Assembly (NCBI GenBank): GCA_015489565.1
Contig: WFZM01000006.1
Coordinates: forward strand, 1-19,280
DNA: 19,280 nt
Origin: Patescibacteria group bacterium
Lineage (GTDB): Bacteria > Patescibacteriota > Minisyncoccia > Phycocordibacterales > UBA2100
Direction: 5' to 3'
This document shows, piece by piece, positions 11,980 to 18,164 of the stretch. The first letter of the stretch is position 1. Each line of letters opens with the position of its first letter. The notes beneath the pieces were generated by a model, which searched no databases, had not been told where the DNA came from, and worked only from the letters and a program-made list of their open reading frames with translations. Position numbers and translations under genes: made by a program.

Positions 11980-12007
11980 ATTTTACACTATTTTTCAGTC
12001 TTTGCAA
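11980..12007 (-). promoter_or_regulatory. Promoter of tRNA-Ala
   Basis: Minus strand: TTGCAA (12007-12002), 16-bp spacer ending TG, TAAAAT (11985-11980). The tRNA 5' end is 11 nt further, a usual distance for a short 5' leader removed by RNase P. Confidence 0.5.
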
Positions 12008-12300
12008 GCCCGGGCAGCAAGATGAAGTTATAATGATAAATCTCAGATTTTAGTTCTGATTACATCTACTTATTTTCTATACCAATTTTAACAACTGTTA
12101 TATTGATTAAGTTGTGCTTTTGCACAACTTAATATAGCTCATCTGCTGTCCCGGGCAAGCTCGGGCACTAAGACAAGACATTGAATAATAAACGAGCAAG
12201 ATTTGACGATATGTGACCAAAAGTACATAACGGCAATAATTTAGTTATAACAACTGTTGTGTGAAAAGCACAACTAAGGCTTATCTGCCAGCCCGGGTAC
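12008..12300. repeat. Gene-free region with degenerate ~141-bp spaced repeats and hairpins
   Basis: No plausible gene lies between 11970 and 12537. CCCGGG recurs at 12009, 12150 and 12292 (spacing 141 and 142) and once more at 11796 near the tRNA fragment. Before the second and third copies the sequence is similar: AACAACTGTT (12090, 12249), a GTTGTG/CACAAC hairpin (12106-12133, 12-bp perfect with TTTT loop; 12256-12274, 6 bp), then GCTCATCTGC or GCTTATCTGC. The units are diverged outside these words. It could be a decayed repeat array or a structured RNA; no known RNA family is recognised. Confidence 0.55.
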
Positions 12301-12356
12301 CAGACAAGCTAAAAACCGCAACAGTTAAATAAACATATTCTTTACTTTGCTCTTCT

Positions 12357-12383
12357 AAAAATGGAGCTTCAAGCTCCATTTTT
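12357..12383. terminator. Bidirectional intrinsic terminator
   Basis: The 13-bp arms AAAAATGGAGCTT/AAGCTCCATTTTT around a single C give a GGAGC/GCTCC stem with an A5 or T5 tract on either side. It lies 155 bp past the ddl stop (minus) and 57 bp after the last repeat unit, so it can end ddl transcripts or any plus-strand RNA from the repeat region. Confidence 0.75.
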
Positions 12384-12464
12384 CTGTCTTTTGCAGAATT
12401 GATAAATGCATATCCAAAGAGCAACGACACTGTTAGTTTTTATCTGCCTTAAAGCTTAGTTTGC

Positions 12465-12498
12465 TATTACACAAGGCTCAGCAAGGATTTGTGTAATA
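12465..12498. repeat. 10-bp inverted repeat downstream of ddl
   Basis: TATTACACAA (12465-12474) and its complement (12489-12498) are separated by 14 nt. It lies 40 bp past the ddl stop and has no U tract on the minus strand. It is possibly a 3' protecting stem for ddl mRNA. Confidence 0.45.
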
Positions 12499-12537
12499 CC
12501 CCGCATTAAACTTCCGCAAATTAATATGAAAAAATGG

Positions 12538-13530
12538 CTAGTTTTCCAGGGTAATATTTATGATGTGTTCAACAAATTGCGGGAAATCTATACCCACAGC
12601 CTCAAGAGTCTTGGGCAGCAATGAATTGGGTCCAAGTCCCGGAAGCGCATTTAATTCAAGAAAATATATATCTTTGTCTCTGGCTACTATAAAATCTATT
12701 CGCGCATAATGCCTTGCGCCGAGCCTTCTAAATATATCTTTGGATACCTGCGTTAGCTTGTCTTTTAGTTCCGAGCTTATCTGCGCCGGCATACGCACAG
12801 TCTCTTCACTGGCTTCCAAGTACTTCGCTTCAGCATCAAATATCTTTTTATCTTTTTTGAGTATCTCAAGAGCAGGCGCTACGTATATATCCTCGCCGCG
12901 CATTTGCTCTACTGCGCTCACTGTAAGCTCCGTTCCAAGAATAAACTCTTCAACTACTATCTCTTCAAACTCCAGAACAAGTTTTTCTATTGCATTAGCC
13001 AGCTCGTCTCTTGTATTTACAAGCACAACCCCAAAAGAAGATCCGGATTTTACCGGCTTTAAAATATAAGGCGGCGCCATTTTCTGAAAGACTTCATCAC
13101 TAAGCTCCAAAGCGCCTTTGTCCACCAAGCTGATACTGTTTATAAAAAATTGCCCTTGTATTTTTAAATTTTCTATCTTGGCTTTACTTAATTCCTGCAA
13201 AGACAGAGCTTTGTGAAAGCTTATAGCCGCCTCAAAAGCCTTAGGGCCTGTAAAAGGCACAGCAGACGCTTCAAGTATGTTTTGAACTTGCCCATCTTCC
13301 CCGTAAGTACCATGTAGACAATTAAATACCATGTCCACTTTACTGAGTATGTCTGCGGGATTTGTCGGCAGACCCTTGTGGTACCAAGCGGCCTCTTTAT
13401 CTACAAATATGTCCACTATGGAATATTTTGACTCATCTATGGCGTCTATCACAGCCTGCCCGCTTATAAGCGACATATCGTATTCCAAAGACGGCCCTCC
13501 TCTTAGCACCGCTACACTTCTTTTAAGCAT
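12538..13530 (-). CDS. ddl: D-alanine--D-alanine ligase
   Basis: Joins two D-alanines with ATP for the peptidoglycan stem peptide, in the cytoplasm. The 330-aa protein has the N-terminal VAVLRGGPSLEYDMSLISG (family GG-x-S-x-E-x-x-V-S), LHGTYGEDGQVQ (family LHG-x-x-GEDG), FTGPKAFEAAISFHK, the ATP-grasp lysine stretch YILKPVKSGSSFGV, VEEFILGTELTVSAVE, and ARIDFIVARDKDIYFLELNA followed by LPGLGPNSLLPK (family R-x-DF and E-x-N-x-x-PG-x-T-x-x-S-L-x-P, with T replaced by G). The length is normal. It follows the acyltransferase-like gene by 18 bp but has its own TATAAT 6 nt before the ATG, so it can be transcribed alone. Together with murB it points to a working cell-wall pathway. Confidence 0.95.
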   Translation of the reverse strand: MLKRSVAVLRGGPSLEYDMSLISGQAVIDAIDESKYSIVDIFVDKEAAWYHKGLPTNPADILSKVDMVFNCLHGTYGEDGQVQNILEASAVPFTGPKAFEAAISFHKALSLQELSKAKIENLKIQGQFFINSISLVDKGALELSDEVFQKMAPPYILKPVKSGSSFGVVLVNTRDELANAIEKLVLEFEEIVVEEFILGTELTVSAVEQMRGEDIYVAPALEILKKDKKIFDAEAKYLEASEETVRMPAQISSELKDKLTQVSKDIFRRLGARHYARIDFIVARDKDIYFLELNALPGLGPNSLLPKTLEAVGIDFPQFVEHIINITLEN

Positions 13531-13536
13531 GCGTGC

Positions 13537-13542
13537 ATTATA
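13537..13542 (-). promoter_or_regulatory. Consensus -10 TATAAT 6 nt before ddl
   Basis: The minus-strand TATAAT (13542-13537), then GCACGC, then the ATG at 13530. It lies in the 18-bp gap after the upstream gene's stop. It fits a leaderless ddl transcript; no -35 close to consensus is seen. Confidence 0.5.
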
Positions 13543-13548
13543 ACATAA

Positions 13549-14640
13549 CTAATCTGCAAATTGCGCTAGCTCTCTTCCTTCACTATCTTTAATGCCCGCC
13601 CTTATATCCTCTAGGATTTTTTCCGCAAGCTCTTTTCGCACCTTACCTTTAAGTCCTTGATGTGTATAAATTTCACCTAATTCTATATTTACACGTCCCT
13701 TGCGCCCCAGGCTTGTGCCACTTAATACGCCTTGCTCGTAGGTAGATATGGGTAAAATATTAAATCCTGAGAACATGGCCATACTCAGCGCCGTTATCGC
13801 CCCCTTTTTGTTGTCCAAAATTACCTGAGCTTTCCCATCTTTTTTATCTGTAGTACCGAAAGGGCACATTATGACTATGTTTGGACCTGCCGGGCCGGGT
13901 TTTTGAGCCATCTCTTTGAGTTTATCCCAGGCTTGTTTATTTATTTCCTTTTCTATTTGACTCAAAGCGTCGGGTAGTTTACCGTGTCCGGTAGATGGCA
14001 CTACATTTATCAGATTTCCCATGCCGGCAACTTCGCGAGCTGCTTGCAAATTTGCCACAGCCGGGCCTATTACCGTAGTTATTCTGGACAATGAGCAGCC
14101 TAGAGATTCCTGAACAAGAGCTAAAATATACGGTAGGTTCTGCCAACCGGAATGATTAGAAACTATCATAAGTGGCTTATTTGCCAAGCTTGCCAGGCTC
14201 TCGCGCCTTTTAAACCAGTCTCCAATTTTTTGCAAATTTTCATTGTGATTAAGAACCTTTCTTTTTATAAATCCAATCTTATCCATAAAAAGAAAGCGCT
14301 GACTCATTCTTGCCCCCTGAGAAGCTATAAAAATATCTCTGCGCCTCCATGGCAATAGAAGCTTGGATTGCACATTCTCCCTTCCAAGAGTCTGCATCCA
14401 ATAATGCGCGTTTATTGCCGTATCGATAGGGTCAAGCTTGCACATTATAGCCATGCCGTATATTAATCTTTCGTACTTAGAATCCTTTAAGGTGGGCAAA
14501 TAGCTGTGCACTTTCTCTCTTAGAAAAGAAAGCTCTTTAGGGTTGGCCTTCTCTAGCGCTCCTAGCGCTCGCCTTTCTTGCTCATTATTTAAATAAGCCA
14601 GATATCTGGCCCAAAGTGCATGCTTGCTTTTTTCAAACAT
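13549..14640 (-). CDS. PlsC/LPLAT-like protein with altered catalytic motifs (tentative)
   Basis: A 363-aa protein, mostly soluble, without a signal peptide. Several parts match the glycerolphosphate acyltransferase (LPLAT) layout: MIVSNHSGWQNLP (158-170; family N-H-x4-D motif, here H163-x4-N168), CPFGTTDKKDGKA (259-271; family FPEGTRS-x-DGK without the Glu), a KKGAITALSMAMFSG helix and NILPIST (294-300; family IVPVAI). The order and spacing are roughly right, but both catalytic acidic residues are replaced, so it may be inactive or use another chemistry. The first 140 residues are helical and charged with no recognised domain. It lies between murB (31-bp gap) and ddl (18-bp gap) on the same strand, so an envelope role is plausible. 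The start at 14640 has TATAGT 6 nt upstream. Confidence 0.5.
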   Translation of the reverse strand: MFEKSKHALWARYLAYLNNEQERRALGALEKANPKELSFLREKVHSYLPTLKDSKYERLIYGMAIMCKLDPIDTAINAHYWMQTLGRENVQSKLLLPWRRRDIFIASQGARMSQRFLFMDKIGFIKRKVLNHNENLQKIGDWFKRRESLASLANKPLMIVSNHSGWQNLPYILALVQESLGCSLSRITTVIGPAVANLQAAREVAGMGNLINVVPSTGHGKLPDALSQIEKEINKQAWDKLKEMAQKPGPAGPNIVIMCPFGTTDKKDGKAQVILDNKKGAITALSMAMFSGFNILPISTYEQGVLSGTSLGRKGRVNIELGEIYTHQGLKGKVRKELAEKILEDIRAGIKDSEGRELAQFAD

Positions 14641-14646
14641 GTTTTA

Positions 14647-14652
14647 ACTATA
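14647..14652 (-). promoter_or_regulatory. -10 box TATAGT 6 nt before the acyltransferase-like gene
   Basis: TATAGT on the minus strand (14652-14647), then TAAAAC, then the ATG at 14640, in the 31-bp gap after murB. It has the same geometry as the other leaderless-type starts here. Confidence 0.4.
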
Positions 14653-14671
14653 CATAGTATTCGGCAAGGAG

Positions 14672-15619
14672 TCAAGCTGGGGGAACTATTTGTACCTCTT
14701 CTTCCAGATCAATATTAAATTGTTTTTTGACCTTTTCCTTTATTAAATCCCTGGCTTCCAGTAAATCAGAGGCCCTGGCGCCACCTAAATTAATAATGTA
14801 ATTTGCGCTATTTTCGCCTAATTTTAGGTTGGATTTTATCAGGGCGCCTTTAAGGCCCACTTTTTCTATAAGCCATCCGGCCGGCACGCGCGAAGCGCGT
14901 GCCGGCACACCTTTTTCTTTTTCAAACTCTTCTTGTACCCACTTTGGTGCTACAGGATTTTTAAAAAATGAGCCGGCAGATTTTATATTTTGCAGTTGTC
15001 TTTTTTCCCGTTCTGCCAAAATGTTTTGCATTTTTGACAGTATTTCACGATTCTGACCATTGTTAAAGACAAACTCGGCTGAAACTATAAACCAGTCGGG
15101 GCTTTCTTTAAATATTGAATGCCTATATCCAAACTTTAAATCTCTCTTTTTTAAATCAAAAAGCTTGGCGCTTTTAAAATCAAAGACTCGCACTGATACT
15201 AAATTATCTTTAGTCTCAACACCAAAAGCTCCCGCATTGCCACGCACAGCGCCAGATACAGAGCCGGGTATTCCATATAAGTTCTCAAAGCCACTAAGCT
15301 CTGACATTGCCAAAAACTCCAAAAAATGCTTTAGACTAACACCGCCGTCCACCCTTACCCTAGTTTTTCCCAGCCACTTTTTTCTGCTTTCTATTTTTTT
15401 GTTTATTTTATTTAAGATTACGAGCCCGTCAAAGCCCTCATCGCTAAATAGCACATTTGAACCTCCCGAGAGAAAAAAATATTTTAAATTATTCTTTTTT
15501 GCAAAACTTAGCGCTTCTTTTAAGTCTTCTTCACTCTTCATTTCAGCAAAAAAGCTCGCCGGCCCGCCTATTTTAAAAGTTGTAAACTCTGCTAAATTCA
15601 CATTTTCTTTTATCTGCAT
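14672..15619 (-). CDS. murB: UDP-N-acetylenolpyruvoylglucosamine reductase
   Basis: A FAD/NADPH enzyme that makes UDP-N-acetylmuramate, the second step of peptidoglycan precursor synthesis. The 315-aa product has TTFKIGGPASFF (13-24), the FAD-binding FFLSGGSNVLFSD (48-60), ENLYGIPGSVSGAVRGNAGAFG (112-133), YRHSIFKE (165-172) and SAGSFFKNP (214-222) with the proton-donating Ser217, then PAGWLIEKVGLKG (246-258). All key motifs are present. The ATG at 15619 is chosen: the frame runs 55 codons further, but that stretch overlaps the divergent MFS gene and matches no MurB sequence, and TATAAT sits 7 nt before 15619. A 27-bp palindrome encodes about nine residues in the loop before PAGWLIE. Confidence 0.95.
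   Translation of the reverse strand: MQIKENVNLAEFTTFKIGGPASFFAEMKSEEDLKEALSFAKKNNLKYFFLSGGSNVLFSDEGFDGLVILNKINKKIESRKKWLGKTRVRVDGGVSLKHFLEFLAMSELSGFENLYGIPGSVSGAVRGNAGAFGVETKDNLVSVRVFDFKSAKLFDLKKRDLKFGYRHSIFKESPDWFIVSAEFVFNNGQNREILSKMQNILAEREKRQLQNIKSAGSFFKNPVAPKWVQEEFEKEKGVPARASRVPAGWLIEKVGLKGALIKSNLKLGENSANYIINLGGARASDLLEARDLIKEKVKKQFNIDLEEEVQIVPPA
14880..14906 (-). repeat. GC-rich palindrome in frame inside murB
   Basis: The 12-bp perfect arms GCCGGCACGCGC and complement surround GAA (TTC on the coding strand). It encodes the segment PARASRVPA (239-247) in the variable loop between the SAGSFFKNP and AGWLIE motifs. Its GC content is well above that of the surrounding gene. It could be an inserted palindromic element tolerated in a surface loop, or a chance GC-rich stretch. 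Confidence 0.75.
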
Positions 15620-15625
15620 CTTTGC

Positions 15626-15632
15626 TATTATA
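15626..15632. promoter_or_regulatory. Overlapping divergent -10 boxes, murB / MFS
   Basis: Only 18 bp separate the two start codons. TATAAT for murB (minus, 15632-15627) ends 7 nt before its ATG, and TATTAT for the MFS gene (plus, 15626-15631) ends 6 nt before its ATG. The boxes overlap, so polymerase binding would be mutually exclusive and both mRNAs would be leaderless. Confidence 0.5.
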
Positions 15633-15637
15633 TCAAA

Positions 15638-16828
15638 ATGCACAATGATGCGAAAATTTACATTGCGAATATTTGGAAGCTTTATTTTATAAAAATAGCG
15701 CGCGCGGCAATGTTTATGATGCCGATTATAACTTTGTTTTTTCAAGAGCGCGGTCTTTCCATGACTGAAATAATGCTTCTGCAATCTATATTTTCTGTAA
15801 CAATAGTGCTTCTGGAAATACCAAGTGGCTATTTGGCAGACCTGTTTGAGAGAAAAACAAGCATTATACTGGCTATCATTTTTGCCGCTCTGGGAGATTT
15901 TATATATGCTTTTGCGTACGGCTTTTGGTCTATGCTGCTAGCCGAACTTGTTCTTGCTCTGGCAAGCTCTTTTATGTCCGGAGCTTACTCAGCTTTGCTT
16001 TACGATAGCTTAAAAATAGCCGGGAAAGAATCAGAGCATAAAAAATACGCTTCTCGAATATTTGCCATGTCCAAAGTTTCGGAAGCTCTCGCTGCCGTAT
16101 CCGGAGCCGCTCTTGCTGTTGCTTGGTCTATGGCTTCTACTTTTTTCCTATCCGCTTTTCTTATCATATTGACTCTTCCTTTGGCTTTGAGCATCAAGGA
16201 GCCCCCTCGTGATAAAATATCAAGGCACTCAAATCACTTAAAAGAACTCGTAGCTATAATAAAATTTGCAATACATAGTAACAAAAGAATAAAATGGCTC
16301 ATTATCTACGGCTCGACTCTTAGCGCAAGCACTCTGGTTGCTGTATGGATGCTTCAGCCTTATTTTAAAGTTATTCAAATCCCTGTAACCTATTTTGGTA
16401 TTTTATGGGCAACTCTCAATCTTAGCGGAGCTTTTTTTGCTCTCTTTGCTCCAATCTTGGAAGAAAAACTTGGCCTTAGAAAAACCCTCTTACTACTTGC
16501 CAGCCTTCCTACTATAGCGCATATTGTATTGGCTAATTTTAATTCTATTTGGGTGTTGGTATTTATATTTTTTTATTTCGGAGCACATGGTCTTTCTGTC
16601 CCAATTCTCCAAGACTACGTAAACAGGGAAATCGACTCTTCAAAAAGAGCCAGTGTGCTCTCAGTCTATAGCCTCTTTTCTCGCTCTGCCTTTGTGCTAC
16701 TCTCACCCCTTGTGGGATACTTTGCAGATATTTACGATTTGCAGACGGCATTTCTGGCTTCTGCAATAATATTTGGCACCTTGACTTTTATATCCTTACC
16801 ATTTTTGTTTAAAAGCCAGCGAGAATAG
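15638..16828 (+). CDS. Major facilitator superfamily transporter
   Basis: A 396-aa integral membrane protein with about 12 hydrophobic helices in two six-helix halves, the hydrophilic middle loop being near 190-215 (KEPPRDKISRHSNHLKEL). The MFS motif A between helices 2 and 3 reads GYLADLFERKTS (family G-x-x-x-D-R-x-G-R-R), next to LLEIPSGYLAD. No signal peptide. The substrate is not readable; the early LLEIPSG pattern is common in drug/multi-solute efflux-type MFS proteins of small bacteria. It is the only plus-strand gene in the window, divergent from murB and convergent with tsaD (16-bp gap holding an AT-only palindrome at 16834-16849). The ATG at 15638 has no Shine-Dalgarno sequence. Confidence 0.88.
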   Translation: MHNDAKIYIANIWKLYFIKIARAAMFMMPIITLFFQERGLSMTEIMLLQSIFSVTIVLLEIPSGYLADLFERKTSIILAIIFAALGDFIYAFAYGFWSMLLAELVLALASSFMSGAYSALLYDSLKIAGKESEHKKYASRIFAMSKVSEALAAVSGAALAVAWSMASTFFLSAFLIILTLPLALSIKEPPRDKISRHSNHLKELVAIIKFAIHSNKRIKWLIIYGSTLSASTLVAVWMLQPYFKVIQIPVTYFGILWATLNLSGAFFALFAPILEEKLGLRKTLLLLASLPTIAHIVLANFNSIWVLVFIFFYFGAHGLSVPILQDYVNREIDSSKRASVLSVYSLFSRSAFVLLSPLVGYFADIYDLQTAFLASAIIFGTLTFISLPFLFKSQRE

Positions 16829-16844
16829 CGAGCATTAAAAAATT

Positions 16845-18089
16845 TTAATCTTCTCCCAGTGCCCAATTGCTTCTTGCTTCTATATCCTCAATATTTCTGT
16901 AGGCTTTACTGTTTAGTACTTTAAGACGTATATGCGCCGCCAGAGCAGACATTAGCGCATTATCTCCGGAGAGCTTAAGGGGCGGCTTGAAAAAACTCAG
17001 CTTATTTTCCTTGGCAAATTTTTCTAAAGCATCTCTTAATCTTCTATTTGCAGATACCCCACCGGCAAAGAGCAAGCTCTTTGCCGGCTCCTCCAAAGCT
17101 TCCAAAGCTTTTTTAAGCTTAGTCAAAATCACATCTTGCACAGCAAGCTCAAATTCGTAAGCCACAGCCTCTTTTTCTTTTTCCAAGCGCTTTTCTTCTT
17201 CAAGCTTCTGCGCTAGCCTTAAAACAGCCGTCTTGAGACCCGAAAATGAAAAATCCAGGTCATAATCTTGTATTTTAGGCCTTGGCAGTTTTATGTCTTC
17301 AGGTTTTTTTCTTCCGCTTTTCTCAAAGTTATCTGAAAGGCGCGAAATCTCAGGGCCTCCCGGATAAGAAAGCCCTAGGAGCCTAGCCACTTTATCGTAC
17401 GCTTCTCCCACCGCGTCATCTAGAGTCTGTCCAAGTTTTTTATAATTAAGAGGCTCTTTTATATAGACTATCTCTGTATGCCCGCCGGACAAAAGAAGAG
17501 TCAGGGCGGGGTACTGTATTTTATTCAAAGTAACTTCTTCTTCGTTTTTTATAGCACTGTCTATATCAAAATCAGGGAAGAAAGATGAGTAAATATGCCC
17601 TTCCATGTGGTTCACTTCTAAAATTGGCAAATCCCAAGCCATGGCCAAAGCGCGCGCAAAATTCACCCCAACCCAAAGCGCAGGCGCAAGTCCGGGGCCT
17701 GAGACTATAGATATCGCGTCTATGTTTGGTCTTCCGTATTGAGCAAAAAACAAAATAAGGCGCGCAAACAGCTCTTTCTCGCGCTCTAAAATTTTTGCTA
17801 GTTCCGCTATTTTTTCTTTTTCTATTTTTTGCTCGGGACTTATTCGGTACAGCATTCTTGCTTGCGCAAGCGCAAACTCAAGTGCCGGCACTAAATTTTT
17901 GATGTGTTCGCGTTTAGCCAGACTTGGGTACACTCCGCCAAATTCAGCATGCAAAGCCGCCTGAGAATTCAGCGTATCCCCCAAAATTTTTATTTTTGAA
18001 AACTGTGCTCCTCCCCAATCAGATTCATTTGTCTCTGTAATGGAAATAGCAGTCTCATCACAAGTGCTCTCTATATTTAAAATTCTCAT
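16845..18089 (-). CDS. tsaD: tRNA threonylcarbamoyladenosine biosynthesis protein TsaD
   Basis: TsaD (Kae1/YgjD family) transfers threonylcarbamoyl from TC-AMP to A37 of ANN-decoding tRNAs, working with TsaB, TsaE and TsaC/Sua5, none of which is in this window. The 414-aa product has the ASKHA start MRILNIESTCDETAISI, GGVYPSLAKREH (51-62), SIVSGPGLAPALWVG, the metal-binding HMEGH (161-165), LLLSGGHTEIVY, the segment GQTLDDAVGEAYDKVARLLG, YPGGPEIS and LLFAGGVSANRRLRDAL. The usual length is about 335-345 aa; the excess is mainly a charged helical insert at about 78-118 plus extra Glu/Lys residues near 180-190 and 295-310. The start at 18089 has TAATAT 6 nt upstream. Confidence 0.96.
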   Translation of the reverse strand: MRILNIESTCDETAISITETNESDWGGAQFSKIKILGDTLNSQAALHAEFGGVYPSLAKREHIKNLVPALEFALAQARMLYRISPEQKIEKEKIAELAKILEREKELFARLILFFAQYGRPNIDAISIVSGPGLAPALWVGVNFARALAMAWDLPILEVNHMEGHIYSSFFPDFDIDSAIKNEEEVTLNKIQYPALTLLLSGGHTEIVYIKEPLNYKKLGQTLDDAVGEAYDKVARLLGLSYPGGPEISRLSDNFEKSGRKKPEDIKLPRPKIQDYDLDFSFSGLKTAVLRLAQKLEEEKRLEKEKEAVAYEFELAVQDVILTKLKKALEALEEPAKSLLFAGGVSANRRLRDALEKFAKENKLSFFKPPLKLSGDNALMSALAAHIRLKVLNSKAYRNIEDIEARSNWALGED

Positions 18090-18095
18090 AACTAA

Positions 18096-18101
18096 ATATT
18101 A
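18096..18101 (-). promoter_or_regulatory. -10-like TAATAT 6 nt before tsaD
   Basis: TG-TAATAT on the minus strand (box 18101-18096), then TTAGTT, then the ATG at 18089. It is a weaker match than the others but has the same spacing and an adjacent TG. Confidence 0.35.
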
Positions 18102-18122
18102 CAATAAAAAGAAAGAAAGCAA

Positions 18123-18151
18123 AAGCTCCGCCGGCGTAGCCGGCGGGGCTT
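18123..18151 (-). terminator. GC-rich terminator hairpin after the glutamate dehydrogenase gene
   Basis: A 13-bp stem (one mismatch, G-U in one RNA sense) AAGCTCCGCCGGC / GCCGGCGGGGCTT around GTA. On the minus strand it is followed by TTTTGCTTTCTTTC. It begins 13 bp past the gdh stop and ends 22 bp before the tsaD -10 box. Its core and 3-nt centre resemble the palindromes at 1624-1674 and 14880-14906. Confidence 0.7.
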
Positions 18152-18164
18152 AGAAAAATTTTTC

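Noticed and set aside
15620..15784. 55-residue N-terminal extension of MurB
   Set aside because: It overlaps the divergent MFS gene and its start region, and MurB homology begins right after the internal ATG at 15619.
16834..16849. Terminator between the convergent MFS and tsaD genes
   Set aside because: The palindrome ATTAAAA/TTTTAAT is purely A-T, overlaps the tsaD stop, and lacks a GC stem, so it is too weak to call.
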